Shown in pieces: positions 30,581 to 41,424 of a DNA stretch of 64,000 nucleotides; positions within the stretch are counted from its first letter, which is position 1; every line of letters begins with the position of its first letter. Under the pieces are notes generated by a model. It searched no databases. It had not been told where the DNA came from and saw only the letters and a program-made list of their open reading frames with translations. The stretch comes from Pachysolen tannophilus NRRL Y-2460 (Eukaryota > Ascomycota > Pichiomycetes > Alaninales > Pachysolenaceae). A program made the translations under genes and the position numbers. Where the stretch lies: contig KV454015.1 in NCBI GenBank assembly GCA_001661245.1, positions 670,924 through 734,923 of the forward strand, given 5' to 3'.

Positions 30581-33500
30581 TTAATAAACTTCAAGAACAT
30601 ATCTACCACTTTCTTTCATCTCTTCAACTTCATTGGCAACATCGCCCTTGACACCACGCTTATCCCAATCATTTTGTACAATGTCTTCAAGACATGCAGT
30701 GATATCAGGGACTGGCCAAGTTGGACCACACAAATAAAATGAACCATTTTTAGTAATAATGGCATCGGTCAATTCTTCAATATTTTCTCTAATACGATCT
30801 TGGATATAAATCTTCTCAGGTTGATCTCTAGAGAATGCTGCACCGATGTGAGTAATGATGCCCGCATCTTTGTAAGCTTCCCATAATTCACCATAAAGAT
30901 ACTCCTCACGTTTGTATCTAGAACCAAGGTAAAGATAAATTTCTCCAATTTCCAAACCTTGAGATTTTTGCCAAACTTTCTCCTCAACGAATGCTTTAAA
31001 AGGAGCAAGACCAGTACCTAAACCGGACATAACAATTGGCAGTAAAGGTGATGCCGGTAATTTCATAACTGAAGGTTTAACCGAAACGACTAATTCAGTA
31101 CCAACACTTAATTGAGAAAGATAGTGAGAACAATGTCCATAACGAGTTTGACCACGTTTATCAACCCAATCAACAACAACAATTAATAAATGGACAGCAT
31201 TTGGATGCATCTTCTGAGATGAAGCAATAGAATATTCTCTTCTTTTCAATGGTGAAATAATTTGAGCTAATTCAACCACTGATGGTCTAGCAGATGGGAA
31301 TAAAGCCAAGATATCAGCATAAAAATAAGTTTCGTCATCCTGATAGGCTTTTAATTCTTTAGCACCAGCTGCTGAAGCAAGAAATTCCAATTTCTTGCGT
31401 TCAGCTTCATCTTGAGCGAATGGAGCCAACGACTCATAAAATTTCTTTGGTGGCTTACCAAATATATCTAAGTTTTCAATAAAAGCCTGAGAAATAGTTC
31501 TTGTTTCAAGAATATGCAGATCCTCCTTTGATGGAACTTGAACCAAATCATCTCCTTTTAAACCATACGAATCCAAAAACTCTTGAACCATTTTGGTATT
31601 ATTACGACCGTGGATACCTAATGCTTCACCAATTTGGTAGGTCAAACCTGTTCCGGTAATATCAAATTCAATTTCAAAAATATTACGTGAATAATTTTCA
31701 GGTGTGACACGTTTGTTATGCTGGACTTTAACAACAAAGTTTCTAACACTCAAATCTGGACGTAAAGAAGTTTCAGTCTGATAAGCTTCCTTAAATACCA
31801 ACTTCTTAGCTGCATCCAATTTGGTGTTAGAGATAGGTTTTGTAACCACTTCTCCTTCTCTTGGATTAGGAAAGAAAGAACTTTCTAATGGATGGGACGG
31901 TAACTCAGGATCTTCTTCTTCTGATTCTTTTTCTTCTTCTTCTTGTTGTTGTTGTTGCTTTTCTTCTTCATTTTCATTTTCCTTTTTTTCAGAAGTTTTT
32001 GATAATAATTCCTTGCTTACTGGCACTTCTTTTAAACCTGTCTTTAAAACCGTATCACGCAAGTTAGAAATAACAGCAGCTAACAACTCAGCATCAGCAC
32101 CAGCGGCTTGCCAAACTTTCAAAACAACATCATGTTCCGATAATTCGGGATAAGCATAATGCCAAAATGCAACTTGAGAAGCAATAGACGAAGTAAAACC
32201 TTTGGTTTCTGGTTGATCACCAATGGCCTCCAAATCAAGAACCAGCAATCTAATGTTTTTCGAGATTAAAGAGCGAATAAATGATGATGGTAAAGACTCA
32301 GTATATTTTTGTAATTCTTCAATTTTTTTGGCGGATGTAATTATAATAGTTGAACCTGTCTTTGCAGTCTTGGTAACGTCAAAATATTTTAAAATATCTT
32401 TACCTTCAATTAAAATTACATCAGCAGAGTCAACGGAACCTGCTTTTGAAAGTTTCGAATTGAATGGAGCAGAAAAAATCGAAGCTTGGAAAGTTCCAGC
32501 ACCATTAATATTATCATACTTTGATCTAAAACTAATTTTTGAGCTAGCATCTAAGGAGAACGAGTGAGCTAATTTTGATGGAACTTCAATCAATTCACCA
32601 TTATCAGGACCCCAAAAGAGGAATTTCTTAGCTTCTAATTGTTCTGAGAATTCTGGAATGGAAACAAAATAAGATAAAACTTCGTGTAAAGTTGATCTTG
32701 ACCAATTGAAACTTGGTAAATAATTATATTCCAAAATTTTTGGAGAAGCTTCTGCACCTTTACCAAAGAATAAAGCAGCTGAAACATCTGATTTCAACCA
32801 AGATGTTGTTGCCAATTCACCTTTTGTCTGACCAATAACGACAATTGATTGAGTTGATTCCGGAATTGTATTACAAAACTCAGCAACATCAAATGGTAAA
32901 GGAACTCTAACTGCAATAGCACCAATTTTACTGTTCTTTTGAACTGAAAGAAGCTTAATGTATTGAAGTAATAATTCACTTTCAGTGGAGCCATAAATAA
33001 CAAAAACTGTTTCTGGTTGAGCATGACCTTCATATTCAAAAGCTTTATAATTAGTACCCAAGACTTGGTTTAATAATTTTAAACCTACAGATACTTTATT
33101 ATCAGCAGATTCCAATTTTTTAGATTCCGATTTTAATTCGTTGAAAGTTTTCAATAACTGTACTGAAGATAATAAACCACTAACAGTACCATTTTCTTTT
33201 AAAAATGAAGGACCATCATATATATTTAAGATTGGGCCTTGCAATGCAAGAAATAAAACAAATAATGAGAAATGTTGGGCTTCAACAGCATTAAATGGTG
33301 TGATAACAGGAAAATTCAAACTCTTGGCAAATGATAAAGGAGTGGCATAATCAGAAACAAACGATGAAGAAGATGAATCATAATCTAATGCTGCAACATT
33401 AAAAGCTAAAGGTAACGGAACCTTCTTGTGATGAACACTTAACGATGTAGATAAAATAGGTTGCATAAACGGTAAGGCCGAACTTGGAATAACAACTGAA

Positions 33501-33880
33501 ACCGGAGCGTCTACTGCTGAAACATTCGACAAGTAACCCAAGATCGAACTAGCAGCACCTGATCTTACTTCGAACCTTGAAACTTGTGGAATAATACCAT
33601 TAGCATTTTTCCTTTGAAAAGATTTCCATAACTGAAGACCTGCATCCAAAGCTGAGTCTGCTCCTGGTGAAATATAGGAGAAAATCCTATCGGCAAGCGA
33701 ATAGACTGCAGAACTAGCAACAACATGTGCTGAAGTCAAAGAAGAACCTTGTGAAAAATTTGGATCTAATGGAAGACCAAATGGTGCACTAGGAGATGCA
33801 TTCTGGAAATGTGACTCTAAATCCGCAGATTTCTCACTCCCAACGGAGTTTGAACGTGAAACAACAGCAACAGGTGGCAT
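30581..33880 (-). CDS. MET10: Assimilatory sulfite reductase alpha (flavoprotein) subunit
   Basis: The 1099-residue protein is the NADPH-binding flavoprotein subunit of sulfite reductase, which with the Met5 subunit reduces sulfite to sulfide. The N-terminal half has a pyruvate-ferredoxin-oxidoreductase-like fold. The C-terminal half is a ferredoxin-NADP reductase module with KRREYSIASSQ (FAD binding), MSGLGTGLAPFKAFVEEK (NADPH pyrophosphate), LYLGSRYKREEYLY and FYLCGPTWPVPDI. A Glu/Gln-rich linker of about 35 residues lies between the halves. S. cerevisiae Met10 has 1035 residues. It acts two steps after MET16 in the pathway. A CACGTGA site in its promoter fits Cbf1/Met4 control. Confidence 0.95.
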   Translation of the reverse strand: MPPVAVVSRSNSVGSEKSADLESHFQNASPSAPFGLPLDPNFSQGSSLTSAHVVASSAVYSLADRIFSYISPGADSALDAGLQLWKSFQRKNANGIIPQVSRFEVRSGAASSILGYLSNVSAVDAPVSVVIPSSALPFMQPILSTSLSVHHKKVPLPLAFNVAALDYDSSSSSFVSDYATPLSFAKSLNFPVITPFNAVEAQHFSLFVLFLALQGPILNIYDGPSFLKENGTVSGLLSSVQLLKTFNELKSESKKLESADNKVSVGLKLLNQVLGTNYKAFEYEGHAQPETVFVIYGSTESELLLQYIKLLSVQKNSKIGAIAVRVPLPFDVAEFCNTIPESTQSIVVIGQTKGELATTSWLKSDVSAALFFGKGAEASPKILEYNYLPSFNWSRSTLHEVLSYFVSIPEFSEQLEAKKFLFWGPDNGELIEVPSKLAHSFSLDASSKISFRSKYDNINGAGTFQASIFSAPFNSKLSKAGSVDSADVILIEGKDILKYFDVTKTAKTGSTIIITSAKKIEELQKYTESLPSSFIRSLISKNIRLLVLDLEAIGDQPETKGFTSSIASQVAFWHYAYPELSEHDVVLKVWQAAGADAELLAAVISNLRDTVLKTGLKEVPVSKELLSKTSEKKENENEEEKQQQQQEEEEKESEEEDPELPSHPLESSFFPNPREGEVVTKPISNTKLDAAKKLVFKEAYQTETSLRPDLSVRNFVVKVQHNKRVTPENYSRNIFEIEFDITGTGLTYQIGEALGIHGRNNTKMVQEFLDSYGLKGDDLVQVPSKEDLHILETRTISQAFIENLDIFGKPPKKFYESLAPFAQDEAERKKLEFLASAAGAKELKAYQDDETYFYADILALFPSARPSVVELAQIISPLKRREYSIASSQKMHPNAVHLLIVVVDWVDKRGQTRYGHCSHYLSQLSVGTELVVSVKPSVMKLPASPLLPIVMSGLGTGLAPFKAFVEEKVWQKSQGLEIGEIYLYLGSRYKREEYLYGELWEAYKDAGIITHIGAAFSRDQPEKIYIQDRIRENIEELTDAIITKNGSFYLCGPTWPVPDITACLEDIVQNDWDKRGVKGDVANEVEEMKESGRYVLEVY

Positions 33881-34775
33881 TATTGCTCTATTGCACTATG
33901 CTCTTATAAAGATATCAAGAAAGAAAAAAAAAGAGATAATACCTATAAAATACAAATCCAACTAATTCTGATATATAGATAGATAGATAGATACAATTAT
34001 ATCTTTCATCAAGCTCATTCGCCACAAAGAAATTTTGAAAATTTCCTTTTTAGGAAAAAGTTGAAGAAAAAAAAAAAAAAAAAAAAAATTTTTTTTTTTT
34101 TTTGGCGGGTGCCACCATGGCACGTGACATTTAGTAAATAGGAGAAGTTTTCCTGGGCTAAACATTGACAAGACGGAGAAAACAAAAAAAAAAAAAAAAA
34201 AAAAAAACGGAGAAAAAAAAAAGACTTTTTGCTGTCAAGGTAAACCAACTAAATGATAAGGGTAAATAAGTCTTTTGCATTATTTCAAATACTTTTCTTT
34301 AAGTCGTGGATAATGAGAAATTTGTGATTTGAGATTTGCCAATGGATGGATAACCCGGTGCTAAGTGATATTGACAATGATCTGTGAATAGGAAGACACT
34401 CTGCGCTTTTTCAATAAGCAAACAAGTTTAATCCTGTAAAAAAAAAAAAAAAAAATTGATGAATAACCCAATTTTTGGTTCTATCTTTTCTTCTTTTAGT
34501 ATTATACAATTAATACTTGTACCTTTTTCTGCGCCAGCCCCAGTTTGGTTTTAAGGTCATCACGTTTTTTTTTTTTTTTTTTTAGATAGGAAATAAAGTA
34601 AGAGAAGAGAGTTCTTATGATTTCTGTATCTGTTTTAGCAATGGCGAATATTAGTTTAGTTTTTTTTATGATTTTGAAATTCGTTATTCTTTTATAGAAA
34701 AGAAGAGCGGTTAGATTTTTATTTGTTGAATAAGAATTCATTTAATTTTTTCTTTTTAATGGATTGAGTTTGAAG
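33881..34775. promoter_or_regulatory. Divergent promoter region, MET10 / VID28
   Basis: The flanking genes diverge from this region. It contains A and T homopolymers around 34066-34103 and 34181-34219, a GATA-type ATAGAT repeat near 33975, an AGTCGTG motif at 34302-34308 and the CACGTGA site listed separately. No gene is seen; several small frames here are homopolymer artefacts. Confidence 0.5.
34109..34127. promoter_or_regulatory. Cbf1-type CACGTGA site with adjacent inverted repeat, MET10 promoter
   Basis: CACGTGA at 34121-34127 lies about 240 bases upstream of MET10. It is overlapped by an inverted repeat, GTGCCA-CCA-TGGCAC, at 34110-34124. CACGTGA is the Cbf1/Met4 element of sulfur genes in yeasts, and GCCAC cores resemble Met31/32 sites. 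Binding here is inferred from the motif and the gene it precedes. Confidence 0.6.
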
Positions 34776-37274
34776 ATGGTTGTATCGGTGGTTGAGGACG
34801 TATTGGTGGTGGATGATATTGATAAATTTAAAGCTTTATCATTAGAGAGTCAACTTGAAAATCTTAAAAATGTCAAATTAAAGATTTTGGGGAATGATAA
34901 GGATAAGGAAAGATTAATTAAAAATGGATCATTGCTGAATTTGGTTGATATACTTCGGGATGATAGTGATTTACAATTTCAAGTTTTAAAAGATGTTGCT
35001 GTTGTAATTTCTTCATTTTCTTACTCGAAAAAAAATTCAAATTATTTGGTTCAACAAAATATTATTGAAATATTGATTTTAAGTTGTATATCTCATTATT
35101 CATTATGTGAATATCATTTTAAGACTTTGATAAATATATTATCCTTTCATCCAGAATTGAAAATAGATTTGTCAACGGAATCAGGAAGTGATTTAATACG
35201 TTTATTTATAAAAATTATATCCAATAAATCTACAAATACTTTACTTTTATTTAGTACTTGTATTTTGTTACCATACCTTTCAGCTTCATATTTAACACCA
35301 TTGGTTAAACCAATTTTGAATAAGTTATCACTATTATTAAAACCAATTTTTTATTATGTTTTTAAAGAAAATAATACAGAATCAAATATTTCCAATTATG
35401 ATAATTGTTTCTCGAATGATATACCACCAAATTCACCTCCACATTCAATTATTCCTAATGAAGTTTCACCATTGTTATATTCTTTAGCACATATCATTCC
35501 AGAATTAGATTCTTTTAAGTTATCAAAACCAATTTATTATTGTTTGACTAGTTTTTTGAAAAATGAAAGCTTAAATATAAGATTGGCTGCATTAAATGTT
35601 TTAACATTATACTCAAAATATAATTTAACTGAAAATATTAAAGAAATTAATTATAAAAAATTGGTTCCTCCATTAATAAATTTAATAGATACAACAAAAT
35701 CTTTTAGTTATGAGGAATTTACAATCAATTCAAACTATAGAGTTAAACAAAATATGACACCTTTATATCTATTATCAATTCTTTGTAAAGAAGATGATAT
35801 TATTATAGATTATTTGGCAAATTGTAAAGTTATTGATGAAATTTGTGATATCATTATTAAAAATTATAGTCTTACTACAAAGACTAAATCAGAAGATGCT
35901 TTACATAAAGTTAGTTTTTGCTTTTTAATATTAAGTGGTATTTGTTCCTCAAGAGAACATTATAGAGAACAAGTAATCAAATTCAAATTATCACCAATTA
36001 CAGTTGATATATTATCTAATCATATTAAAATACTTGCTCAATACAATAAAGTTGTTGAAATTGGACAGAAACCGAAAAATGCTGACTTGGTTTTGCAATT
36101 GTCCAATTCCATTACATTGTCAACATGTTATTTTATTAGATCATTGTCTAGATCAGTATCACTTTTAAGAACCTATTTATTAGATTTAAAAATAACAGAT
36201 TTATTATTAAAAATTTTAAAACAACCTCAGGTAATTACAGATGATTGTGATTTAAAAGATGGAGAAGTGATTTTAAAATCAGTTGTCTTGGGAATCATTT
36301 CTAATTTTGTCTTGGATTTCTCTGCATTTAAAGAAGATATTGTCAAGAGTGAGATTAGTTCATTGTTAGCTGAATTCATAACTACATCTGATTATGATAT
36401 GATCAAGATTTATTCTTTAGCAATGATTAGAAATTTTCTATATGGGATTAATGATAATTCTACAAAGGATAAATTTATCAACAAAATTTCATTAGAGAAA
36501 ATATTTGAACTATGTTATAGTCCAAATGTTAAGATTCAAGAACAATGTTTTAATATAATTAGAAATTTATGTTCAGGTTCATTAAATTATTCAGATAAAA
36601 TTATAAGTGAGTTTAATATTTCTAAAATTGCAAAATTACAAAAAGAAAAAGGATTTTTGGATTTTTTAAATAAAAAATTATCAACTTTAGACCCACTGAA
36701 AGATGTTGAATTAATGTCTTCAATATGTTATATCTTAGTTCATTTAGCAGCATCAAATGAAAACAATAGGTCACGGTTAATGGCTAACATCAGCTTACTT
36801 AAAACCTTGTTGAGAGTGTTGGACGATTATAAAGTTGACTCTAAGATCAAATTACCATGTATATGGATAATCATAAACCTAACTTGGAAGGATGATACAA
36901 GTCCAATTGACAATGATTCTTCTTCCACACCAGAGGAAGATGCAGATGAAGAGGATGACCAAGAAGAAGTAGAGGCAGATGCAGAGGCAGAGGTAGATGA
37001 TGATGTGGACGCTGATGTGGATGATGATGACGACGTTATGGATGTTGATGAAGAACTACCTAGCAAAGTACCAAAGAATAGTAATAATAATAGTGACATT
37101 AGCAACAGAAATAATAATAACGTTGTTCGAAAATCAAGTGCTAGACAGAGAGTTAGAAAATTAACCGATATGGGTTTTTACTCCACAATTAAAAACTTCA
37201 TAAATTCTTCGTATTCATTGGATATTAAAGAAAGAGCTAAAACTGCTCTTTTCCAATTGAATGCTTATGAATAA
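34776..37274 (+). CDS. VID28: GID/CTLH ubiquitin-ligase armadillo subunit Vid28 (Gid5)
   Basis: The 832-residue protein matches Vid28/Gid5 (human ARMC8), the armadillo-repeat scaffold of the GID ubiquitin ligase that degrades gluconeogenic enzymes on glucose and positions the substrate receptor Gid4. Helical repeats with ARM character run through the sequence, for example LESQLENLKNVKLKILGN at the start and KIKLPCIWIIINLTW near residue 690. The C-terminus RKLTDMGFYSTIKNF and ALFQLNAYE is the most conserved family part. A long Asp/Glu-rich stretch interrupts the last repeat at about residues 715-775. S. cerevisiae Vid28 has 921 residues. The ATG at 34776 is the first in frame. Confidence 0.85.
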   Translation: MVVSVVEDVLVVDDIDKFKALSLESQLENLKNVKLKILGNDKDKERLIKNGSLLNLVDILRDDSDLQFQVLKDVAVVISSFSYSKKNSNYLVQQNIIEILILSCISHYSLCEYHFKTLINILSFHPELKIDLSTESGSDLIRLFIKIISNKSTNTLLLFSTCILLPYLSASYLTPLVKPILNKLSLLLKPIFYYVFKENNTESNISNYDNCFSNDIPPNSPPHSIIPNEVSPLLYSLAHIIPELDSFKLSKPIYYCLTSFLKNESLNIRLAALNVLTLYSKYNLTENIKEINYKKLVPPLINLIDTTKSFSYEEFTINSNYRVKQNMTPLYLLSILCKEDDIIIDYLANCKVIDEICDIIIKNYSLTTKTKSEDALHKVSFCFLILSGICSSREHYREQVIKFKLSPITVDILSNHIKILAQYNKVVEIGQKPKNADLVLQLSNSITLSTCYFIRSLSRSVSLLRTYLLDLKITDLLLKILKQPQVITDDCDLKDGEVILKSVVLGIISNFVLDFSAFKEDIVKSEISSLLAEFITTSDYDMIKIYSLAMIRNFLYGINDNSTKDKFINKISLEKIFELCYSPNVKIQEQCFNIIRNLCSGSLNYSDKIISEFNISKIAKLQKEKGFLDFLNKKLSTLDPLKDVELMSSICYILVHLAASNENNRSRLMANISLLKTLLRVLDDYKVDSKIKLPCIWIIINLTWKDDTSPIDNDSSSTPEEDADEEDDQEEVEADAEAEVDDDVDADVDDDDDVMDVDEELPSKVPKNSNNNSDISNRNNNNVVRKSSARQRVRKLTDMGFYSTIKNFINSSYSLDIKERAKTALFQLNAYE

Positions 37275-38371
37275 CGAATATTGCTAATGACTTTTAAAGG
37301 TTAATTCAGTTAGTTGGGTTAGGTTTATTTAAGGCTGTAGGGCACAGTTTTTTTATTCTTTTTTTTTTCTTCTTTTTCTTTTTCTTTTTCTTATCGTTTA
37401 ACAATAAAAAAACTTAGTGCATCGAATAAAACATTGTGGAACAAGTAAAAAATTGGAAAACACCAAGAGATTAAAAACTTACATTTACACAGCGAACGAT
37501 ACGCATTGACTAGCATTGTAGTTTGCATTTTACTAGTAGCTAAGGCATGCAAAAAAAACAAAATACAAAATTCAAGTACAACCGCATGTACATGTATAAA
37601 ATCCTGTTAACAGAGATGTTTTTAAATCTTCTAAAATGGAAGTTATTTCAAATCTTTACGTTTACTTTGACTAAAGTTCAGCACATACATGTTGTTGATA
37701 TCCGGGTTACGTTTCGAGAGAGAACATTCCATATTATTTCAATGAATTTGGAGAAGAATCCTTGCCATTAAGTAAATCCAATTTCGGCAATCTTGGAATT
37801 GTATGTAGCAAGTGAATAAAAAAATATAAATCGTTGGTTAAAATTTTTCATTTCTTCTTATCTTGAAAATTTCGGCTAGGTATAAATTGGTAGTCATCAT
37901 TAAAAAACAAATTGTTTTCATTGATTTTGTTTTAAGTCTAAAGTCTAGGCGCCAGCGGTGGCTTCGGGAAAAATCACATGGCGGTACATTAAAAATTTTT
38001 ATTTTTTTAGTTCTTTTTTTTTTTTGTAAACACGGCTGGCTACATCAGTCAAGACTAAAATTAAAAGTAAAACTAAAACATTAAGATCAAATCTTTATAT
38101 ATTAAATATTAATTAACAAAAAAGCTTGAAAAATTAAAAGAAAAACAACAAAAGTTGTTTCTTTCAATTCGACAAGAAAAATGGTATGCAAAAGCTGAAA
38201 TTAAAAATATTAAAGTAAGTAAGTAAGTAAGAAAGTAAATAAAGCTGAAACACATCATAAAATTATTATTATTATTATTATTGTTGTTGAATTTTTTTTT
38301 TCATTTTTTCTTTATTTTTTTTGAGTTTTTAAAAATCTCTGAAAAAAATGCTGTTAAACAGTTTAAAGTAT
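37275..38371. other. 1.1-kb region between convergent genes, no gene recognised
   Basis: VID28 and the transporter gene both end into this region, so it needs no promoter, yet it is long for a yeast 3'-3' spacer. It contains a hairpin-capable TTTGCAT/ATGCAAA pair near 37526-37558, a GC-rich patch at about 37947-37985 and AAGT and ATT repeats near 38214-38283. Small open frames are present but lack support. A non-coding RNA is possible; none of the classic RNA families was recognised. Confidence 0.4.
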
Positions 38372-40275
38372 TTATAATTCACTGTAATTTTCTTTACACA
38401 ACTTGGCTCTTAATCCCAGACCATATTTGTAAAAACTGAAAGGAATTAAAACCATTGCTAAAGAGATAAAAGCCAATAACCAACTTGCCCATTGTAAACC
38501 TAACCTATCATACATTTGGATAGTGAATAATGGGAAAGCAGCACCTCCAGCAGATCTAAGAAAGACTTTTGTTGCTAAAGCAGAGGCTGCGTATTTGGCA
38601 TAAGTATCAATGATATAATTGTTTATACTGTAATAAATTAAAACCATACCATAACCAAAGGCAAGACCTGAAGAAGCAGGACCAACCCAAATAATATGTT
38701 TGAATGAGGTAGCACCCAAGATGAATAATGCAATAACAGGGAATGGGGAACCAATCATAGCACCGACTAATCTATCTTCTGGAGTTGGTTGTCTTTTATG
38801 GCATAATTTAACGTAAAATTTTTCAATTACTGGAGTTGTTAATAATGCAAATCCAGCACCCATAATAATTGGAATTAACATTAAACCGACATAGTTATCA
38901 CCATAACCATATAAATCACCAAAGACTACTGGATAAGCAAAGAAAAAAGCGTATAATAATGAATAAATTAAACAGACGTAAAAGCACATAAGATCCAAGA
39001 CTGGTTCTGTAATAGCAAACATTAATGGACGATACAATACAGTATTAATCAATTCTTTTAAAGATAATTTGTTTGCTTCTTGTTCTGTCATAATTTTATC
39101 ATTACCAGTTTCTTTTCTTAATTTTTTAGCTCTTTTTTTCAATATAACTGGAGCATAAGTTTCAGGGATAATACTAGCTACAATCCACATCAGACCTGCA
39201 AAAGCCATATTAACCCAAAATACTAAATCCAATCTACCTGATCCAACACTAATAAATCCAGTAACTAAAGGACCAAAAACAGGACCTGCATAAGGAGCTG
39301 CTGCAAAATAAGCAATAGCTTTTCCTCTTGTTTCTGTTGGAAACATATCTGCAATTGATCCACCAACTAAACATAAACCTGAAGAACTGAAAACACCACA
39401 TAAGAATCTACAAACTAAAATTGTACCAATATTTGGAGCCACAGCACAAGGGATATTAAATATAACATATAGTCCCAAACTAACAAAATAAGTTGGTTTT
39501 CTACCAACAGTTTCAGACATTGGTGACCATAATAACGGTCCTATTGAAAATCCAAGAACCATTAAAGAACATGATAAAATTGCAACTTCTTGAGAAACTT
39601 TATATTTTTTTTCAATTAAATCCAATGATCCAGTAACACATGAAGAACCATAAGCAACTGATATCACAACACAAGATAAAGCAACAGTATAACTCCATCT
39701 TGCAAGTGCACTCCAATTATGAGGATTTTCAGGATCATTTAATAAAAAAGTTACAAATTCAACATCAGCTTCATAATCTTTTGATTTTGTTGAACCAATT
39801 CCTGCACCATCTTCTAAATCTGAATTTTCGTTTTTTTTTCATCAGAACTTAAAGATTCAGATTCTTTTGTTTCTTTTTTACTTAATCTTGCTGATCTAAT
39901 TCTTGATAAATTTGTATTAGTTCTACCAACTTCTCTTAAAGTTTGAACTGGTACTAAACCAGTTTCTGTTTCTAATGTATATTCTTCTGGAAAAATTGGA
40001 TTTTCCACTGTTTGTGGTCTATTTGGGTCACTAACTGGTACATTTTCAGAAAGACCCATTTCTCTTAAAGATTTTGCAGTTTCTGTTGGAACCATTCTTA
40101 AAGATTGTTGTCTTGATACAGTATTTGAAAGTTGATTTGATATTTCTGACATGGCATCTTCATTTGCTTCTGGTGCATACACCTGTGGCACATCTACATT
40201 CGTATTGGTATAATCATCATGTAATGAAGAACCAATTGATTCTTCTTCACTGTGTATTGATTCAGATTCCGTCAT
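38372..40275 (-). CDS. DHA1-family drug/polyamine:H+ antiporter (TPO1/FLU1-like), frame broken once
   Basis: The gene encodes a 12-helix major-facilitator exporter of the fungal DHA1 group, close to Tpo1/Flu1, which export polyamines and drugs across the plasma membrane. The cytosolic N-terminus from 40275 is long and acidic; the membrane part includes WSALARWSYTVALSCVVISVAYGSS-type TM1, GPLLWSPMSETVGRKP (motif A region), CGVFSSSGLCLVGGSIADMF and GPVFGPLVTGF. The N-terminal frame and the transporter frame meet at an A9 run (T9 at 39831-39839). One extra base gives 634 continuous residues, like Tpo1 (586). A base-calling error is the likely cause. Specific substrate is not deducible. Confidence 0.82.
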
Positions 40276-41424
40276 TTACTCTATAAAAAATAAAAAGAAT
40301 TTATCCTTATATATATAAATATATTTCCAATCAAAATTGAAATCTTATTATTTTTTCTTTTTCTATTTCTTTTTCTTTTTCTTTTTTTTTTTTCTTTATT
40401 TAATTTAATTAATCAATAATACCACTAATTGTACTTTATATATATATAAAATACTCAATAAATTGAAAAAAGTGGAGTAACTTGAATTATTTTATAGTAT
40501 TAAGAATTGACTAAAATATGCAAACAAACCAATATAAATTATATATTAATATTAAAATAAAAGAAAAAAAAATTTTTTTAAAAGAGAAAATTAAAATAAA
40601 TATATATATATATATACATAAAATAACAATAATAATAGAAGTTGTAGTAATAAAAAAAAAAAAAAAAAAAAAAAAAGAAAAATGACAACACTTAGTTAAT
40701 CAGGCTTGTACATGAAAGGGTCCTCACTGCTCCTTATTTACTGTATCACACTTTTTACTAAAAAAACACTGATGAAAAAAAAAAAATTTTTTGAAAAAGA
40801 AAAAAAAAGAAAATTTTGTTAAGAACGCGGGAAATTTGTCCTAAATTAAATTTTTATTACTATATAAAATGTATATTATATATATTATGTATATTATGTG
40901 TTTATGTACGTTTGTATATTATGTATGTTTATTTGTTTGTTGAGCAAGGAAGTTTCTTTTTGTTTCTTAACGATGAGTTCCCGAAATGAAGGATCTCATC
41001 TGTGAGTTTAAAGTTTTTGTAGCCGGGGTTGGCCGGATAGATTTTTTGTTTTTTTGCGTTTTTCTTTTTCTTATTTTTTCTTTCTTTTTCGGTTTTGAGA
41101 GATTTTTCTTTTGAACTGCATATTGCGGGACTTGGAAAAGTCAAATGCGTGCGCATTTGACTTTTTTTTTTTTTTTTCTTCTGCTATTTCCCTTTTCTTT
41201 TCCCTCAAATTCTTTAAAATTCATCTAGGTCACGTGAATATCTTCTTTCTTCTCTGAAACTAAAGTCGTGCTCAGAATAAAAAAATATAAAATAGTCGTG
41301 CGAGTAAATGGAAAAAGATTAAAAAGTAAAAAAAGGTTGTAGATAGAATAGAATAATACTGTCTACTGATAATGATATATATATATTTATCTATACTATT
41401 TGTTTAATTGGTTATTGTTTAAAG
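40276..41424. promoter_or_regulatory. Divergent promoter region, TPO1-like / BSP1
   Basis: This 1.15-kb divergent region contains simple AT repeats, long A runs near 40652-40676, a CGG-N6-CCG site at 41024-41035 (a zinc-cluster factor half-site arrangement), a near-perfect dyad at 41136-41165, a TCACGTGA palindrome at 41230-41237 and two AGTCGTG motifs at 41264-41270 and 41294-41300. No gene is seen. Confidence 0.5.
41136..41165. repeat. 14-base perfect inverted repeat, 2-base spacer
   Basis: Arms AAAAGTCAAATGCG (41136-41149) and its exact complement (41152-41165) flank TG. A long T run follows the second arm. The symmetry is compatible with a dimeric factor site or, if transcribed rightward, a hairpin followed by U residues. 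It lies about 260 bases before BSP1 and 860 bases before the transporter gene. Confidence 0.7.

Noticed and set aside
34015-34248. Lys/Phe-rich minus-strand frames in the MET10 promoter
   Set aside because: Created by A and T homopolymers.
37547-38084. Two small frames between the convergent genes
   Set aside because: No recognisable motif; codon content looks random, so only the region is noted.
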